In this document: positions 7,672 through 19,839 of the stretch, in pieces | How the letters are laid out: every line of letters starts with the position of its first letter | Numbering within the stretch: the first letter of the stretch is position 1 | Assembly: GCF_900177325.1 (NCBI RefSeq) | Contig: NZ_FXBL01000004.1 | Span: 3,534,001-3,598,000, forward strand | DNA: 64,000 bases | Direction of reading: 5' to 3' | DNA from: Mesorhizobium australicum | Lineage (GTDB): Bacteria; Pseudomonadota; Alphaproteobacteria; Rhizobiales; Rhizobiaceae | The notes under the pieces: model-generated | The model's input: only the letters and a program-made list of their open reading frames with translations | What the model was told of the DNA's origin: nothing | Databases searched by the model: none | Program-made: the position numbers and the translations under genes

Positions 7672-9522
7672 ATGTTCCAGTCCTTCGACGTCACATCCGA
7701 TCCCTCCCAGGGCGCCGCGCGCATCAAGCGCCTGCGCGAATGGCTTGCCGGCAAGAAGCTCGACGGCTTCATCGTGCCGCGCGCCGACGAGCATCAGGGC
7801 GAGTATGTGCCGGCGCGCGCCGAACGGCTGTCCTGGCTGACCGGCTTCACCGGATCTGCGGGCGCCGCGATCATCCTCGCCGACAGCGCCGAGATCTTCG
7901 TCGACGGCCGCTACACGCTTCAGGTGCGCGGCCAGGTCGACCCGTCTATCTTCTCGGTGCAGAACCTCGTCGAGACGCCACCGGCCAAGTGGCTCGGCGA
8001 CAATGCCGCCAAGGGCGCGCGGATCGGCTTCGACCCGTGGCTGCACACCATCGCCGAAGCCAAGGCGCTGAAGGCCGCGCTCGAGAAGCGCGGCGCCGAA
8101 CTGGTCGCGGTGGCGAAGAACGCGGTGGATGCGATCTGGGACGACCAGCCGGCGGCTCCGCTGGAGCCCGTCGACATCCAGCCGCTCGACTATGCGGGGG
8201 AACTCGCCAAGGACAAGCTCGCGCGCATCGCCGGGACCCTGAAGGCGGAAGGCGCAACCCACACGATCCTGACCGACCCCTCCTCGCTTGCCTGGACCTT
8301 CAACATCCGCGGGCGCGACGTGCCGCACACGCCGCTGGCGCTGGGCTTCGCGGCGATCTCGGCCAACGGCCAGCACCTGCTCTTCATGGACAAGCGGAAG
8401 CTGCCGCGTACGACCGAGGCCTATCTGACCCAACTGTCCGACATCCGGCCGCCGTCGTCGCTTGAGAGCGAGATCGCAGCGCTGGCGAAGGCCGGCGCCA
8501 AGGTCGGCCTCGACCAGTCGCTCGCCGCGGAAAAGCTGCGCCTGATCGTCGAGGAGAATGGCGGCACGGTCGTGTCCTTTAACGATCCGGCCCGCCTCCC
8601 CCGCGCTACCAAGAACGACGCCGAACTCGCGGGCACCCGCAACGCGCACCGGCGCGACGGCGCGGCCGTGTCGCGCTTCGTCCGCTGGATCGAGACGCGG
8701 CCAGCTGGTTCGGTGGACGAGATCGCGGCGGTGACCGCTCTGGAGAACTGCCGCACAGAGACGGGCAAGGAGTTGCAGATGCCGCTGCGCGACATCTCCT
8801 TTGACACGATCTCCGGCGCGGGCCCTAACGGCGCGATCATCCACTATCGCGTGACGAACGCGACCAACCGCACGCTGGGTCCGGGCGAGCTCTACCTTGT
8901 CGACTCGGGCGCCCAGTACCAGGACGGCACCACGGACATCACCCGCACGCTGCCGATCGGCGAGCCGACCAGGGAGATGCGCGAGCGCTATACGCTGGTG
9001 CTGAAAGGCATGATCCAGATCTCGATGCTGCGCTTTCCGCCGGGAACGCGCGGCGCCGACATCGACGCCTTCGCGCGCGCCGCACTGTGGAAGGCCGGCC
9101 TAGACTATGCCCACGGCACCGGCCACGGCGTCGGCTCGTTCCTGTCGGTGCACGAGGGCCCGCAGCGCATCGCCAAATCCGGCACCGAGAAGCTGCTGCC
9201 GGGCATGATCCTCTCCAACGAGCCGGGCTACTACAAGGAGGGCGCCTACGGCATCCGGCTGGAGAACCTGATCGTGGTCACCGAGGCGCAGCCGATCGAA
9301 GGCGGCGACCTGCCGATGCACGGCTTCGAGACGCTGACGCTGGCGCCTTTCGACAAGCGCATGATCGCGACGGAACTGCTGACGCGGGAGGAGTTCGAAT
9401 GGCTGAATGCCTACCATGCGCGCGTGTGCGACGAGGTCGGGCCGCTGCTGTCTGGCGAGGAGCGGGCTTGGCTGGAGGCCGCGACCTCGCCCTTCGCCGA
9501 CCACCATCATCCGAGCAGATAG
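7672..9522 (+). CDS. pepP: Xaa-Pro aminopeptidase (M24B), aminopeptidase P family
   Basis: A 616-residue cytosolic metallopeptidase that removes the N-terminal residue before proline. Two creatinase-like N-terminal domains (about 1-310) precede the pita-bread catalytic domain. Metal ligands are visible: Asp in VDSGAQYQDGTTDITRT (two Asp), His in GTGHGVGSF, Glu in NEPGYY and Glu in GIRLENL. The length (about 600) is that of the three-domain Xaa-Pro aminopeptidase 1 type rather than short E. coli PepP. ATG 7672 was chosen because family homology begins near SFDVTSDPSQGAARI and the 50 codons before it look non-coding. The 3' end overlaps azlD by 16 bp, convergently. Confidence 0.88.
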   Translation: MFQSFDVTSDPSQGAARIKRLREWLAGKKLDGFIVPRADEHQGEYVPARAERLSWLTGFTGSAGAAIILADSAEIFVDGRYTLQVRGQVDPSIFSVQNLVETPPAKWLGDNAAKGARIGFDPWLHTIAEAKALKAALEKRGAELVAVAKNAVDAIWDDQPAAPLEPVDIQPLDYAGELAKDKLARIAGTLKAEGATHTILTDPSSLAWTFNIRGRDVPHTPLALGFAAISANGQHLLFMDKRKLPRTTEAYLTQLSDIRPPSSLESEIAALAKAGAKVGLDQSLAAEKLRLIVEENGGTVVSFNDPARLPRATKNDAELAGTRNAHRRDGAAVSRFVRWIETRPAGSVDEIAAVTALENCRTETGKELQMPLRDISFDTISGAGPNGAIIHYRVTNATNRTLGPGELYLVDSGAQYQDGTTDITRTLPIGEPTREMRERYTLVLKGMIQISMLRFPPGTRGADIDAFARAALWKAGLDYAHGTGHGVGSFLSVHEGPQRIAKSGTEKLLPGMILSNEPGYYKEGAYGIRLENLIVVTEAQPIEGGDLPMHGFETLTLAPFDKRMIATELLTREEFEWLNAYHARVCDEVGPLLSGEERAWLEAATSPFADHHHPSR

Positions 9523-9803
9523 CGCAGCGCGAACAGCACGACCGCGCCGGCGATGAACATCGGGATGAAGCTGAAGCGCAGTGCGACCAGGCCCGCGACC
9601 ACCATCGCCGAGATCTCAGCCGGACCGCCGCTGAACAGGGCCGGCACGAACAGCGTGGTAAGGACCGCGGCGGGCACGGCGTTGAGCCCCGCCTCCACCC
9701 GCGGATGAATGCGCTCGAAACGCGACAGGACGATATGGCCGCCGGCGCGTGCCAGATAGGTCATCGCCGCCCCGGCGAGAATGATCCAGACCGTCCCGCT
9801 CAT
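9507..9803 (-). CDS. azlD: AzlD family branched-chain amino acid exporter subunit
   Basis: A 98-residue hydrophobic protein with three to four membrane helices. It starts MSGTVWIILAGAAMTYLAR and includes GLNAVPAAVLTTLF, the usual AzlD core. With AzlC it forms the two-component AzlCD (LIV-E, BrnFE-type) permease that exports branched-chain amino acids. ATG 9803 overlaps the AzlC stop by 4 bp (ATGA), showing translational coupling. Its end overlaps the aminopeptidase gene on the other strand. Confidence 0.88.
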   Translation of the reverse strand: MSGTVWIILAGAAMTYLARAGGHIVLSRFERIHPRVEAGLNAVPAAVLTTLFVPALFSGGPAEISAMVVAGLVALRFSFIPMFIAGAVVLFALRYLLG

Positions 9804-10543
9804 GGCGCGGCTCCTGCCTCGTCGGGCTCCGGATCGGCCGGCGGATGCGGCTTCGCCAGCGCGGCCGCGAGCAGCACGCCGGCCGCCGCGCCGATCGACA
9901 CGTGCCAGGGCGAGCCGACATAGCGGTAGGCGATCATCGCGACGACGCCCGAGGCGATGACGACGGGCAGCCAGAGGGGGCGGTTGCGGAAGCCCATGAC
10001 CAGGCCGAGGAAGTAGATCGGCAGCAGGTAATCGAGCCCGATCGCATGTGTATCGCGAATGAGCGCGCCAAATCCCGCACCGGCCGCAGAGAGCAGTACC
10101 CAGGTGACATAGACCACCAGGCCCATGCCCATGTACCACGCAAAGCCGATCTCCTGCCGGGCCTCGATCTTCCGCTCGCTCTCCGCATAGACGGGGTCGA
10201 CCAGGAAAAAGAAGCCGATGGCCTGCTGCCAGGGACGCCAGTGCGTGATCCGCCGGCCGACGGCGGCGGAATAGAGCACATGGCGGAAATTGACGGCGAA
10301 GATCGACAGGACGACCATCCAGCCGGGAAGGCGCTGCCCGAAGAGTTCGATGCCGACCATCTGCGACGCGCCGCCGAAAATCGTGGCGCTCATCAGGACG
10401 ATCTCGAAGAACGAGAGCCCCAGCTTCGCGGCAAGTGCCCCGTAGAGGATCCCGAACGGCCCTGCCGCAAACGTCGCGGGAATTGCGGCCCGCATGCCCG
10501 ACCAGAACTGGCTCGAAGTATTCGGAGGAATGGGAGTCTCCAC
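9800..10543 (-). CDS. azlC: AzlC family branched-chain amino acid exporter, large subunit
   Basis: A membrane protein of about 247 residues. The AzlC core starts FWSGMRAAIPATFAAGPFGI and continues with SATIFGGASQMVGIELFG and NFRHVLYSAAVG, then several more helices. It is the major subunit of the AzlCD export permease. The start is uncertain: GTG 10543 gives a typical short N-terminus. An internal ATG at 10495 would delete conserved residues, and a TTG at 10645 inside the end of ligA would add a 34-residue hydrophilic extension. A paralogue-neutral substrate call (branched-chain amino acids) is by family only. Confidence 0.82.
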   Translation of the reverse strand: METPIPPNTSSQFWSGMRAAIPATFAAGPFGILYGALAAKLGLSFFEIVLMSATIFGGASQMVGIELFGQRLPGWMVVLSIFAVNFRHVLYSAAVGRRITHWRPWQQAIGFFFLVDPVYAESERKIEARQEIGFAWYMGMGLVVYVTWVLLSAAGAGFGALIRDTHAIGLDYLLPIYFLGLVMGFRNRPLWLPVVIASGVVAMIAYRYVGSPWHVSIGAAAGVLLAAALAKPHPPADPEPDEAGAAP

Positions 10544-10634
10544 GCCCGTCTTGGGTTTGATCGTCGCGGGCGTTGTAGGTTTGTCTGTCGGGCGTGTCTG
10601 TTGAATTCTGTTGAGCCAGCGTTCAGTAGGACAA

Positions 10635-12890
<2,256 letters not shown>

Positions 12891-14555
12891 TCAGCCGGCG
12901 CTTTCGGCCAGCAGCCGGCGCGCGGCGGCGCGGGCTTCCTCGGTAATGGTCGCGCCCGCGAGCATCCGCGCGATCTCCTCGCGACGGTCGGCGTGGGCAA
13001 GTTCGGCAACCGCCGTTGTCACCCGATCGACGCCTGACTTGGAGATGAGGTAGTGCGTCGAAGCACGGGCGGCCACCTGCGGCGCATGCGTGACCGACAG
13101 GACCTGCACCCGCGCCGACAATCGCGCCAGCCGCTTGCCGATCGCATCCGCCACCGCGCCGCCGACGCCGGTGTCGATCTCGTCGAAAACCAGCGTCGGC
13201 GCCGAGCCGCGATCGGCCAGCGCCACCTTGAGCGCAAGCAGGAAGCGGGAGAGCTCGCCGCCGGACGCGACCTTCATCATCGGGCCCGGACGGGTGCCGG
13301 GATTGGTCCGCACCTGGAACTCTACATGGTCGATCCCCTCCTCCGTCCGGTCCGCGGCCTCGGTCGAAATGTCGACGATGAACTCGGCGCGTTCCAGCTT
13401 GAGCGCCGGTAGTTCGGCCATGACCGCGCCAGCGAGGCCCTTCGCTGCGGCGTGGCGCAACGCGGACAGGTGCTCGGCCTGCCGGTCGAAGACGCCGCGC
13501 AGCTCCGCCGCGGTCTTTTCGAGCAGCGAGAGACGCCCCTCGCCCGCATCGAGGTCGGCAAGGTCGGCCACCATCGAATCGCGCAGCGCCGGCAGATTCT
13601 CCACCGTCACGGAGAATTTGCGCGCGGCCCCCCGCAGCGCAAACAGCCGCTCCTCCGTCTGCTCCAGGATGCGGGGATCGAACTCAAGCGCCCGCTCGGC
13701 GGCCGCCACGGCCTCCTGCGCGGCGTCGAGCGCGATCAGCGCCTCGTCCAGCGTCCGGACGATCTCGCCGAGCAGTTCCGGCGCCTCGGCCTCCTTGCGC
13801 TGCAACCGGCGCAGCAGGCTCGACAACGCGGGCACCGGCGAGGTGGAGCCGGAGAGCGTCTCGACCGCGTCGTTGACTTCCGATGCGGTCTTCTCCGCTC
13901 GCATCATGCGCGCGCGCTTCTCCGCCAGTTCCTCTTCCTCGCCGGGCTGCGGGTCGAGCTTGGAGAGTTCGGCCACGGAAGCGCGCAGGTAATCCGCCTC
14001 GCGCGCGGCGGCTTCGACTTTGGCCTGGTGGCGGGCAAGCTCCTGCTCGGTCGCGCGCCACTGTCGGAACGCGGCAGCTGTCGCGGCGACTTCGCCGAGA
14101 TGCCCTCCAAACGCATCGAGGAGCTCACGGTGCGCCGCCGGGTCGACCAGCGCGCGCTCGTCGTGCTGGCCGTGCAGCTCGACCAGGAGCCGGCCAACAT
14201 CCTTCATCAGCCCGACGCTCGCCGGCTGGTCGTTGACGAAGACGCGCGTGCGGCCGTCGGCCGTCTGCACGCGGCGCAGGATGATGTCGCCGTCGGTGTC
14301 GAAGGCGTTCTCCTCGAGCAGTTCGCGGGCGGGATGGTTGCCGGGCACGTCGAACACGGCCGTCACTTGGCCCTGCGCCGAGCCCTGGCGCACAAGTGAG
14401 GCATCGCCGCGCGCGCCGAGCGCCAGCGACAGGGCGTCGAGAAGGATGGATTTGCCGGCGCCCGTCTCGCCGGTCAGCACCGACAGGCCCGACCCGAAGT
14501 CGAGGTCGAGCCGCTCGATCAGGACGATATCGCGGATCGACAGGCGCGAGAGCAT
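12891..14555 (-). CDS. recN: DNA repair protein RecN
   Basis: A 554-residue SMC-like ATPase acting in double-strand break repair. Walker A GETGAGKS lies at residues 29-36, then a long central coiled coil (about 155-370), the ABC signature in VASGGELSRFLLALK, and Walker B TLVFDEIDTGVGG near residue 470. The start MLSRLSIRDIVLIERLD is canonical. It follows bamD by 10 bp, a gene order common in Rhizobiales, so it is probably transcribed with bamD. A short inverted repeat (CTGACA/TGTCAG) overlaps the stop codon. Confidence 0.95.
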   Translation of the reverse strand: MLSRLSIRDIVLIERLDLDFGSGLSVLTGETGAGKSILLDALSLALGARGDASLVRQGSAQGQVTAVFDVPGNHPARELLEENAFDTDGDIILRRVQTADGRTRVFVNDQPASVGLMKDVGRLLVELHGQHDERALVDPAAHRELLDAFGGHLGEVAATAAAFRQWRATEQELARHQAKVEAAAREADYLRASVAELSKLDPQPGEEEELAEKRARMMRAEKTASEVNDAVETLSGSTSPVPALSSLLRRLQRKEAEAPELLGEIVRTLDEALIALDAAQEAVAAAERALEFDPRILEQTEERLFALRGAARKFSVTVENLPALRDSMVADLADLDAGEGRLSLLEKTAAELRGVFDRQAEHLSALRHAAAKGLAGAVMAELPALKLERAEFIVDISTEAADRTEEGIDHVEFQVRTNPGTRPGPMMKVASGGELSRFLLALKVALADRGSAPTLVFDEIDTGVGGAVADAIGKRLARLSARVQVLSVTHAPQVAARASTHYLISKSGVDRVTTAVAELAHADRREEIARMLAGATITEEARAAARRLLAESAG

Positions 14556-14565
14556 GAACGGCGGA

Positions 14566-15438
14566 TCAGGTGCCGATGATGGCGCGGCCGGCCTTCGAAA
14601 TCCAGGAGCCGGCGTTCTCGCGCGGCTCCAGGCCGCCCTTCTGCAGCAGGGCGTAGGAGTCCTTATACCACTGGCTGTCAGGATAGTTGTGGCCGAGCAC
14701 GGCGGCGGCGGTCTGCGCCTCGGAGGTGAGGCCCATCGCGTAGTAGCCTTCCACCAGGCGCGCCAGCGCCTCCTCGACGTGGCGGGTGCTGGAGTAGGTT
14801 TCCACCACAACGCGGAACCGCTTCATCGCCGCGATGTATTCGTGCCGCTCGAGATAGTAGCGCCCGACCTGCATTTCCTTGCCGGCGAGCTGGTCGCGCG
14901 CGAAGCGCATCTTCGCCTTGGCGTCCTCGACATATTCCGAATCGGGCCAGCGCTGGACCAGTTCGTCCATCGCCTCGACGGTGCGGCGCGCTTCCTTCTG
15001 GTCCTGCGTCACGTCGCGGATCTGGCGATACCAGGCCAGTCCGATGATGTACTGCGCATAGGCGGCGTCGGGCGAGGTCGGATAGAGGCTGATATAGCGC
15101 TTGGCGCCGGAGATCGCCTCGTCGTAATTGCCCTGCCGGTAGTTTGCGAAGGCGCCCATGACGAGCGACTTGCGGGCGAACTCGGAATAGGGATGCTGAC
15201 GGTCGACAGCTTCGAACTTCTTGATCGCCTCGCCCATGCGGCCCGCATTCATGTTGGCGAGGCCTTCATTGTAGAGCTTGTCGGCCGGATCGGTTTCCTC
15301 GACATAGGTCGAGAGGTCGAGGTCCTTTTCGCCGCCAAAGCCCATGCAGCCCGACAACGCGACGGGCGCAAGGAGAACCGGAAGAACCAGCATCGGCATT
15401 CGCGAGATCATGCTCGCTTTATGCGGCAGCTTCGACAT
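14566..15438 (-). CDS. bamD: Outer membrane protein assembly factor BamD (ComL)
   Basis: A 290-residue outer-membrane lipoprotein, partner of BamA in inserting beta-barrel proteins. It has a lipoprotein signal with lipobox VALSGC (Cys31), then five tetratricopeptide-like repeats ([41 protein letters not shown] and others). ATG 15438 is preceded by GGAGAGG. An internal ATG at 15411 would also retain the signal. It lies 138 bp after lpxC and 10 bp before recN. Confidence 0.94.
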   Translation of the reverse strand: MSKLPHKASMISRMPMLVLPVLLAPVALSGCMGFGGEKDLDLSTYVEETDPADKLYNEGLANMNAGRMGEAIKKFEAVDRQHPYSEFARKSLVMGAFANYRQGNYDEAISGAKRYISLYPTSPDAAYAQYIIGLAWYRQIRDVTQDQKEARRTVEAMDELVQRWPDSEYVEDAKAKMRFARDQLAGKEMQVGRYYLERHEYIAAMKRFRVVVETYSSTRHVEEALARLVEGYYAMGLTSEAQTAAAVLGHNYPDSQWYKDSYALLQKGGLEPRENAGSWISKAGRAIIGT

Positions 15439-15576
15439 GGACTTGCCTCTCCGGTGCACCCGAAAATTATGGGCGAAATGACTTTGGCCCGGAACGGTTC
15501 ATAAATCATAACCGCCCGAACGGGGCAACGCTGTGCCCATTCAATGGCGCAATTTTGTGGCGGAAAAGGCGACGCC

Positions 15577-16527
15577 TCAAATCATCCAGGGCGCATACAC
15601 AGGCGCGTTCACGGCGACCATCTCGCCCACACGCCCACGACCCTGCCGCACCGTCTCGACGATCTCGAAAGCGCTGCGATCGGACAAAAGGCGACGAAGC
15701 GCCGATGCGTTGAGCTTGTGGCCACCGCGCCACGACCGGAAGCAGCCGATGAAGCGGGCGCCCGCTAGCGCGAGGTCACCCATCGCGTCGAGCGTCTTGT
15801 GCCGGGCGAACTCGTCGCCGAAGCGCAAACCCTCGACATTGATCACGCGGTGATCGTCGCCGATGACGACCGAGTTCTCCAGCGAAGAGCCGAGCGCGTA
15901 GCCCGCCGCCCAAAGCCGCTCGACATCGCGCATGAAGCCGAAGGTGCGGGCGCGCGAAATATCCTTGCGGAAGCGTGCGGCATCGATGTCGGCCGCAAAC
16001 GCTTGACGGCCGATGGCAGGACTGTCGAACTCGATGTCGACTTCGAATCGGGTGCCGTTGTAGGGGCGGAACTCGGCCCAGGACGACCCGCTCTCGATGC
16101 GCACCGGCTTGACGATGCGGATGTAGCGGCGGCGCGCATCCTGTTCCTCGATGCCCGCCTGCTCGAACGCGTCGACGAACATCGCCGCACTGCCGTCGAG
16201 GATCGGAACCTCGGGACCATCGATCTCGATCGCGACATTGTCGATGCCGAGGCCGAAAAGCGCTGCCATCAGGTGCTCGACGGTCGCGACATAGGCGCCC
16301 GACGGGTCGCCGAGCACGGTGCTCAGGTCCGTCGCGCCGATCTCCGACACGAGCGCGCGGATTTCGCGCGGCGTCCCGTCCAGATCGATACGGCTGAAGA
16401 CGACCCCGGTATCGGGATCGGCAGGACTGAAATGAATCGAAACCGCCTTGCCGCTGTGAACGCCAATTCCTGAAAGCGTCACGCGCGATTTCAGTGTCGT
16501 CTGATATTCCTGCAAACTAAGCCCCAT
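15577..16527 (-). CDS. lpxC: UDP-3-O-acyl-N-acetylglucosamine deacetylase
   Basis: A 316-residue zinc amidase catalysing the first committed step of lipid A synthesis in the cytosol. Zinc ligands are seen as His85 (VEHLMAAL), His243 and Asp247 (HKTLDAMGD). The start LQEYQTTLKSRVTLSGIGVHSGK is typical of rhizobial LpxC. ATG 16527 gives this canonical N-terminus; another ATG seven codons upstream (16548) is possible. The position directly after ftsZ is the usual end of the dcw region. Confidence 0.95.
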   Translation of the reverse strand: MGLSLQEYQTTLKSRVTLSGIGVHSGKAVSIHFSPADPDTGVVFSRIDLDGTPREIRALVSEIGATDLSTVLGDPSGAYVATVEHLMAALFGLGIDNVAIEIDGPEVPILDGSAAMFVDAFEQAGIEEQDARRRYIRIVKPVRIESGSSWAEFRPYNGTRFEVDIEFDSPAIGRQAFAADIDAARFRKDISRARTFGFMRDVERLWAAGYALGSSLENSVVIGDDHRVINVEGLRFGDEFARHKTLDAMGDLALAGARFIGCFRSWRGGHKLNASALRRLLSDRSAFEIVETVRQGRGRVGEMVAVNAPVYAPWMI

Positions 16528-16756
16528 ACAACCCGCCTTGGCTGGCATGCCTCCGTCTCGCGGAGCTTCCTTTTCGTCCTGCCAGCACAGACCGGGTCAC
16601 CATCCCCAAATAGGCCCGATCCAACCAAATTCACGCCCGGAAGATAGTTTGTGCGCAGAGAGTCGCCAAATCACGCTTTCTTACTCGCTGTTACCGCACA
16701 AACCTCTCAAGAAATCTGCCTAAGCCTTTATTTCAGCTTGCATTTCACAAGTGAAA

Positions 16757-16778
16757 AGGAGAGGTCGAAACCCCTCCT
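16757..16778 (-). terminator. Terminator after ftsZ
   Basis: On the minus strand an 8-bp stem (AGGAGGGG / CCTCTCCT with one G-T pair) closes a 6-nt loop and is followed by TTTT. It lies 32 bp downstream of the ftsZ stop. It marks the likely end of the dcw transcript before lpxC. Confidence 0.72.
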
Positions 16779-16809
16779 TCGCATCACATGTAACAAAAGG
16801 CGCCGAGCG

Positions 16810-18459
16810 TCAATTGGCCTGCCGGCGCAGGAAGGCCGGAATCTCCAGCTGATCGTCCTCGTGAATCGCCCGCGGCTGGGCGACGACACGGCCGTGATCG
16901 TCGAGCTGGCCGCGACGCGGCGCGTAGAGCGAGGGGTCCTGGCTGGGCAGCCGGCGGGCTTCCGGAGCGGGCTGCAGCTTCGGCTCGCGCGGCTGGGCCG
17001 GCTGAAGACGGGCCGGTTCCTCTTCCTTGCGGCCGAGGCTGGAGGTCAGGCGCTTCAACAGGCCCATCGGGCCGCGCTCGTCGGGTTCTGCGGCGCGGGC
17101 AGCCTGCTGCGCCTCGAGCGCGGCATGCACGACCGGCGGGAAGTCCTCGACCCGCGGCATGCGCGGAGCAACCGGAGCCTGGGCGACCGGAGCGGCCGGG
17201 GCCACCGGCTGCTGGACCTGCCGCACGACCTGCTCGGCAACAGGCTGCTGGAAGAGCGTGCTCTTCGGACGGAAGTCCTGCTCGGGCTGAGCCGGAGCGA
17301 CGTGAACCTCGGCGGCGCGGATGGCCTCGGCGATCGGATCGAGCGGACGCTCCTCCATCCGCGGAGCCTCGGCGACGCGGGCGACCGGCTGCTGCGGAGC
17401 GGCCTGGACGGCCGGGCGGACCTCGGCGGGCTGCTGGGGCTTGGCGACCTGCTTCGGCATCTGGCGCAGCGGCGGGGCCGACATTTCGAGACCCGTCTTG
17501 TCGATGCCAGTGGCGACCACCGACACGCGGATGACGCCTTCCAACTCTTCGTCGAAGGTGGCGCCGAGGATGATGTTGGCGTCCGGATCGACTTCCTCAC
17601 GGATGCGGGTCGCAGCCTCGTCGACCTCGAACAGGGTGAGGTCGCGGCCGCCCGTGATCGAGATCAGCAGGCCCTTGGCGCCCTTCATCGAGGTCTCATC
17701 GAGCAGCGGATTGGCAATCGCTGCTTCCGCCGCGGCCATCGCACGGCCCTCGCCCGACGCTTCGCCCGTGCCCATCATGGCCTTGCCCATCTCGCGCATC
17801 ACCGAGCGGACGTCGGCGAAGTCGAGGTTGATCAGGCCTTCCTTGACCATCAGGTCGGTGATGCAGGCAACGCCCGAATAGAGCACCTGGTCGGCCATCG
17901 CGAAGGCGTCGGCGAAGGTGGTCTTGTCGTTGGCGATGCGGAACAGGTTCTGGTTCGGGATGACGATGAGCGTATCGACGCTCTTCATCAGCTCCTCGAT
18001 GGCCGATTCCGCCGTCTTCATGCGGCGCTGGCCCTCGAAGTGGAACGGCTTGGTGACGACGCCGACGGTCAGGATGCCCTTCTCGCGCGCCGCACGCGCC
18101 ACGACGGGCGCAGCACCCGAACCAGTGCCGCCGCCCATGCCGGCGGTGACGAAGCACATGTGGGTGCCGTTCAGATGATCGACGATCTCGTCGAGGCATT
18201 CTTCCGCCGCGGCGCGACCGACTTCAGGCTGCGATCCGGCGCCGAGGCCCTCGGTGACGTTGGCGCCGAGCTGGATGATGCGCTCGGACTTGGACATGGC
18301 CAGCGCCTGGGCGTCCGTGTTGGCCACGACGAACTCGACACCGCGCAGACCGGCGGTGATCATGTTATTGACGGCGTTGCCGCCGCCTCCCCCGACGCCG
18401 AACACGGTGATCCGGGGCTTCAGCTCTGTGATGTCCGGCTTCTTGAGATTGATCGTCAT
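16810..18459 (-). CDS. ftsZ: Cell division GTPase FtsZ
   Basis: A 549-residue tubulin homologue that polymerises into the division ring. The GTP-binding signature GGGTGSG lies at residues 109-115. The T7 loop ([11 protein letters not shown]) and the domain ending in [10 protein letters not shown] follow. After residue about 320 comes a Pro/Gln/Ala/Val-rich disordered linker of some 200 residues, ending in the conserved binding peptide [12 protein letters not shown] for FtsA and other partners. The long linker is usual for Rhizobiales FtsZ, far longer than in E. coli (383 aa). It lies 72 bp after ftsA, with a terminator downstream. Confidence 0.97.
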   Translation of the reverse strand: MTINLKKPDITELKPRITVFGVGGGGGNAVNNMITAGLRGVEFVVANTDAQALAMSKSERIIQLGANVTEGLGAGSQPEVGRAAAEECLDEIVDHLNGTHMCFVTAGMGGGTGSGAAPVVARAAREKGILTVGVVTKPFHFEGQRRMKTAESAIEELMKSVDTLIVIPNQNLFRIANDKTTFADAFAMADQVLYSGVACITDLMVKEGLINLDFADVRSVMREMGKAMMGTGEASGEGRAMAAAEAAIANPLLDETSMKGAKGLLISITGGRDLTLFEVDEAATRIREEVDPDANIILGATFDEELEGVIRVSVVATGIDKTGLEMSAPPLRQMPKQVAKPQQPAEVRPAVQAAPQQPVARVAEAPRMEERPLDPIAEAIRAAEVHVAPAQPEQDFRPKSTLFQQPVAEQVVRQVQQPVAPAAPVAQAPVAPRMPRVEDFPPVVHAALEAQQAARAAEPDERGPMGLLKRLTSSLGRKEEEPARLQPAQPREPKLQPAPEARRLPSQDPSLYAPRRGQLDDHGRVVAQPRAIHEDDQLEIPAFLRRQAN

Positions 18460-18531
18460 TGTCCTCGTCCTTTGCCTTTCCTGCCGCCTCGCCGCGCGGC
18501 TGCTGTTCTTCGGGCCGCAGCCCCACCCAAA

Positions 18532-19839
18532 CTAGAAACTGTCCCTGATCCACTGGCCGACACGCTGGAGCCGTCCCCCTGTGCCGGTACTCTTCATACG
18601 CAATCCGCCGACCCGCCTCGTTTCGAAGCTTGCGACCTGCGGATAGATCATCAGGCCGACCACCGCCGAGAAGGCCGGTCCTTTCGCCGCTTCCGGCAAG
18701 CCCTGGATTCCAAGCGGCCGGCCGATGCGCACATTGCGTCCGAGAATGCGCCGCCCGGCATCCGGCAGGCCGGAGAGCTGGCTGGCGCCGCCCGTCAGCA
18801 CCACGCGCTTGCCCACGGTGTTGCCGAAGCCGGACTTGTTGAGCCGGTCGCGCACGAGTTCGAGCGTCTCGTCGATGCGGGCGCGCACGATGCGCGTCAT
18901 GACAGCGCGCGGGATCTGCAGCGGCACGTCGCTATCGTCGCCGCCCATCGGCGGCACGGTGACGATGTCGCGGTCGTCCGCGCCAGTCTGCAGCGCAGAG
19001 CCGTGCATCACCTTCAGACGCTCGGCGTCTTCCAGCCGAGCCGACAGGCCGCGCGCGAGGTCGTGGGTGACGTGGCTGCCACCGATCGGGATCGCATCCG
19101 CGAAGACGAACTTGCCTTCGGAGAACACCGAGATCGTGGTCGTGCCGCCGCCCATGTCGATACAGGCGGCGCCCATTTCGGCTTCGTCGTCGACGAGAGC
19201 CGCGAGCGCGCTCGCATAGGGCGTCGCGACCATGCGCTCCACCGACAGGTGGGCACGGTTCACGCAAAGCTCCAGATTGCGCTGCGGAGCGGCGTCGCCC
19301 GTCAGCACATGCATGTCGACGCCCAGCGTCTCGCCCACCATGCCACGCGGATCGCGCACGCCGCGCTCGCCATCAAGCGAGAAGCCGACGGCCAGCGAAT
19401 GAACCACCTCGCGCTCGGCCCTGAGTGCCTGGCGCGAGCCCGCGGCCAGCACCTGCTTGATGTCATTGGCGTCGACTTCATGACCGCCGAGATTGATCGA
19501 CGCCTGGAAGGATTCGCTCTTCAGCCGGCCTGACGAGAGGTTGATGATGAGCGATTCGACAGTGAGGCCTGCCATGCGCTCGGCGGCGTCGACCGCCAAG
19601 CGGATCGCCTGCTCGGCCTTGTCGAGGTCGACGATCATGCCGGCCTTGACGCCCTGCGACTTCTGATGGCCGATGCCGATGACCTGCATCTTGTGCGTCC
19701 GCCCCGGCAGGCGCGCACTCTCCTCACGCGGCTTCAGACGCGCGATGATGCAGCAGACCTTGCTCGACCCGATGTCGAGGACGGTGATGACGCCCGACTT
19801 GGGGGCGCCGCTGGACTTATTGGGGACGAGCCAGCTCAT
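18532..19839 (-). CDS. ftsA: Cell division protein FtsA
   Basis: A 435-residue actin-like protein tethering FtsZ to the membrane. Nucleotide-binding motifs include TVLDIGSSKVCCIIARL near the N-terminus, CIDMGGGTTTISVF (phosphate 2) and VVLTGGASQLSGL (adenosine site). The extreme C-terminus QRVGQWIRDSF is an amphipathic membrane-targeting helix. It overlaps ftsQ by 4 bp (ATGA), and ftsZ follows after 72 bp. Confidence 0.96.
   Translation of the reverse strand: MSWLVPNKSSGAPKSGVITVLDIGSSKVCCIIARLKPREESARLPGRTHKMQVIGIGHQKSQGVKAGMIVDLDKAEQAIRLAVDAAERMAGLTVESLIINLSSGRLKSESFQASINLGGHEVDANDIKQVLAAGSRQALRAEREVVHSLAVGFSLDGERGVRDPRGMVGETLGVDMHVLTGDAAPQRNLELCVNRAHLSVERMVATPYASALAALVDDEAEMGAACIDMGGGTTTISVFSEGKFVFADAIPIGGSHVTHDLARGLSARLEDAERLKVMHGSALQTGADDRDIVTVPPMGGDDSDVPLQIPRAVMTRIVRARIDETLELVRDRLNKSGFGNTVGKRVVLTGGASQLSGLPDAGRRILGRNVRIGRPLGIQGLPEAAKGPAFSAVVGLMIYPQVASFETRRVGGLRMKSTGTGGRLQRVGQWIRDSF

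Noticed and set aside
16651..19533. A 960-codon open frame on the plus strand opposite ftsZ and ftsA
   Set aside because: High-GC antisense shadow: composition is His/Arg/Asp-rich without motifs, while the minus strand encodes clear FtsZ and FtsA.
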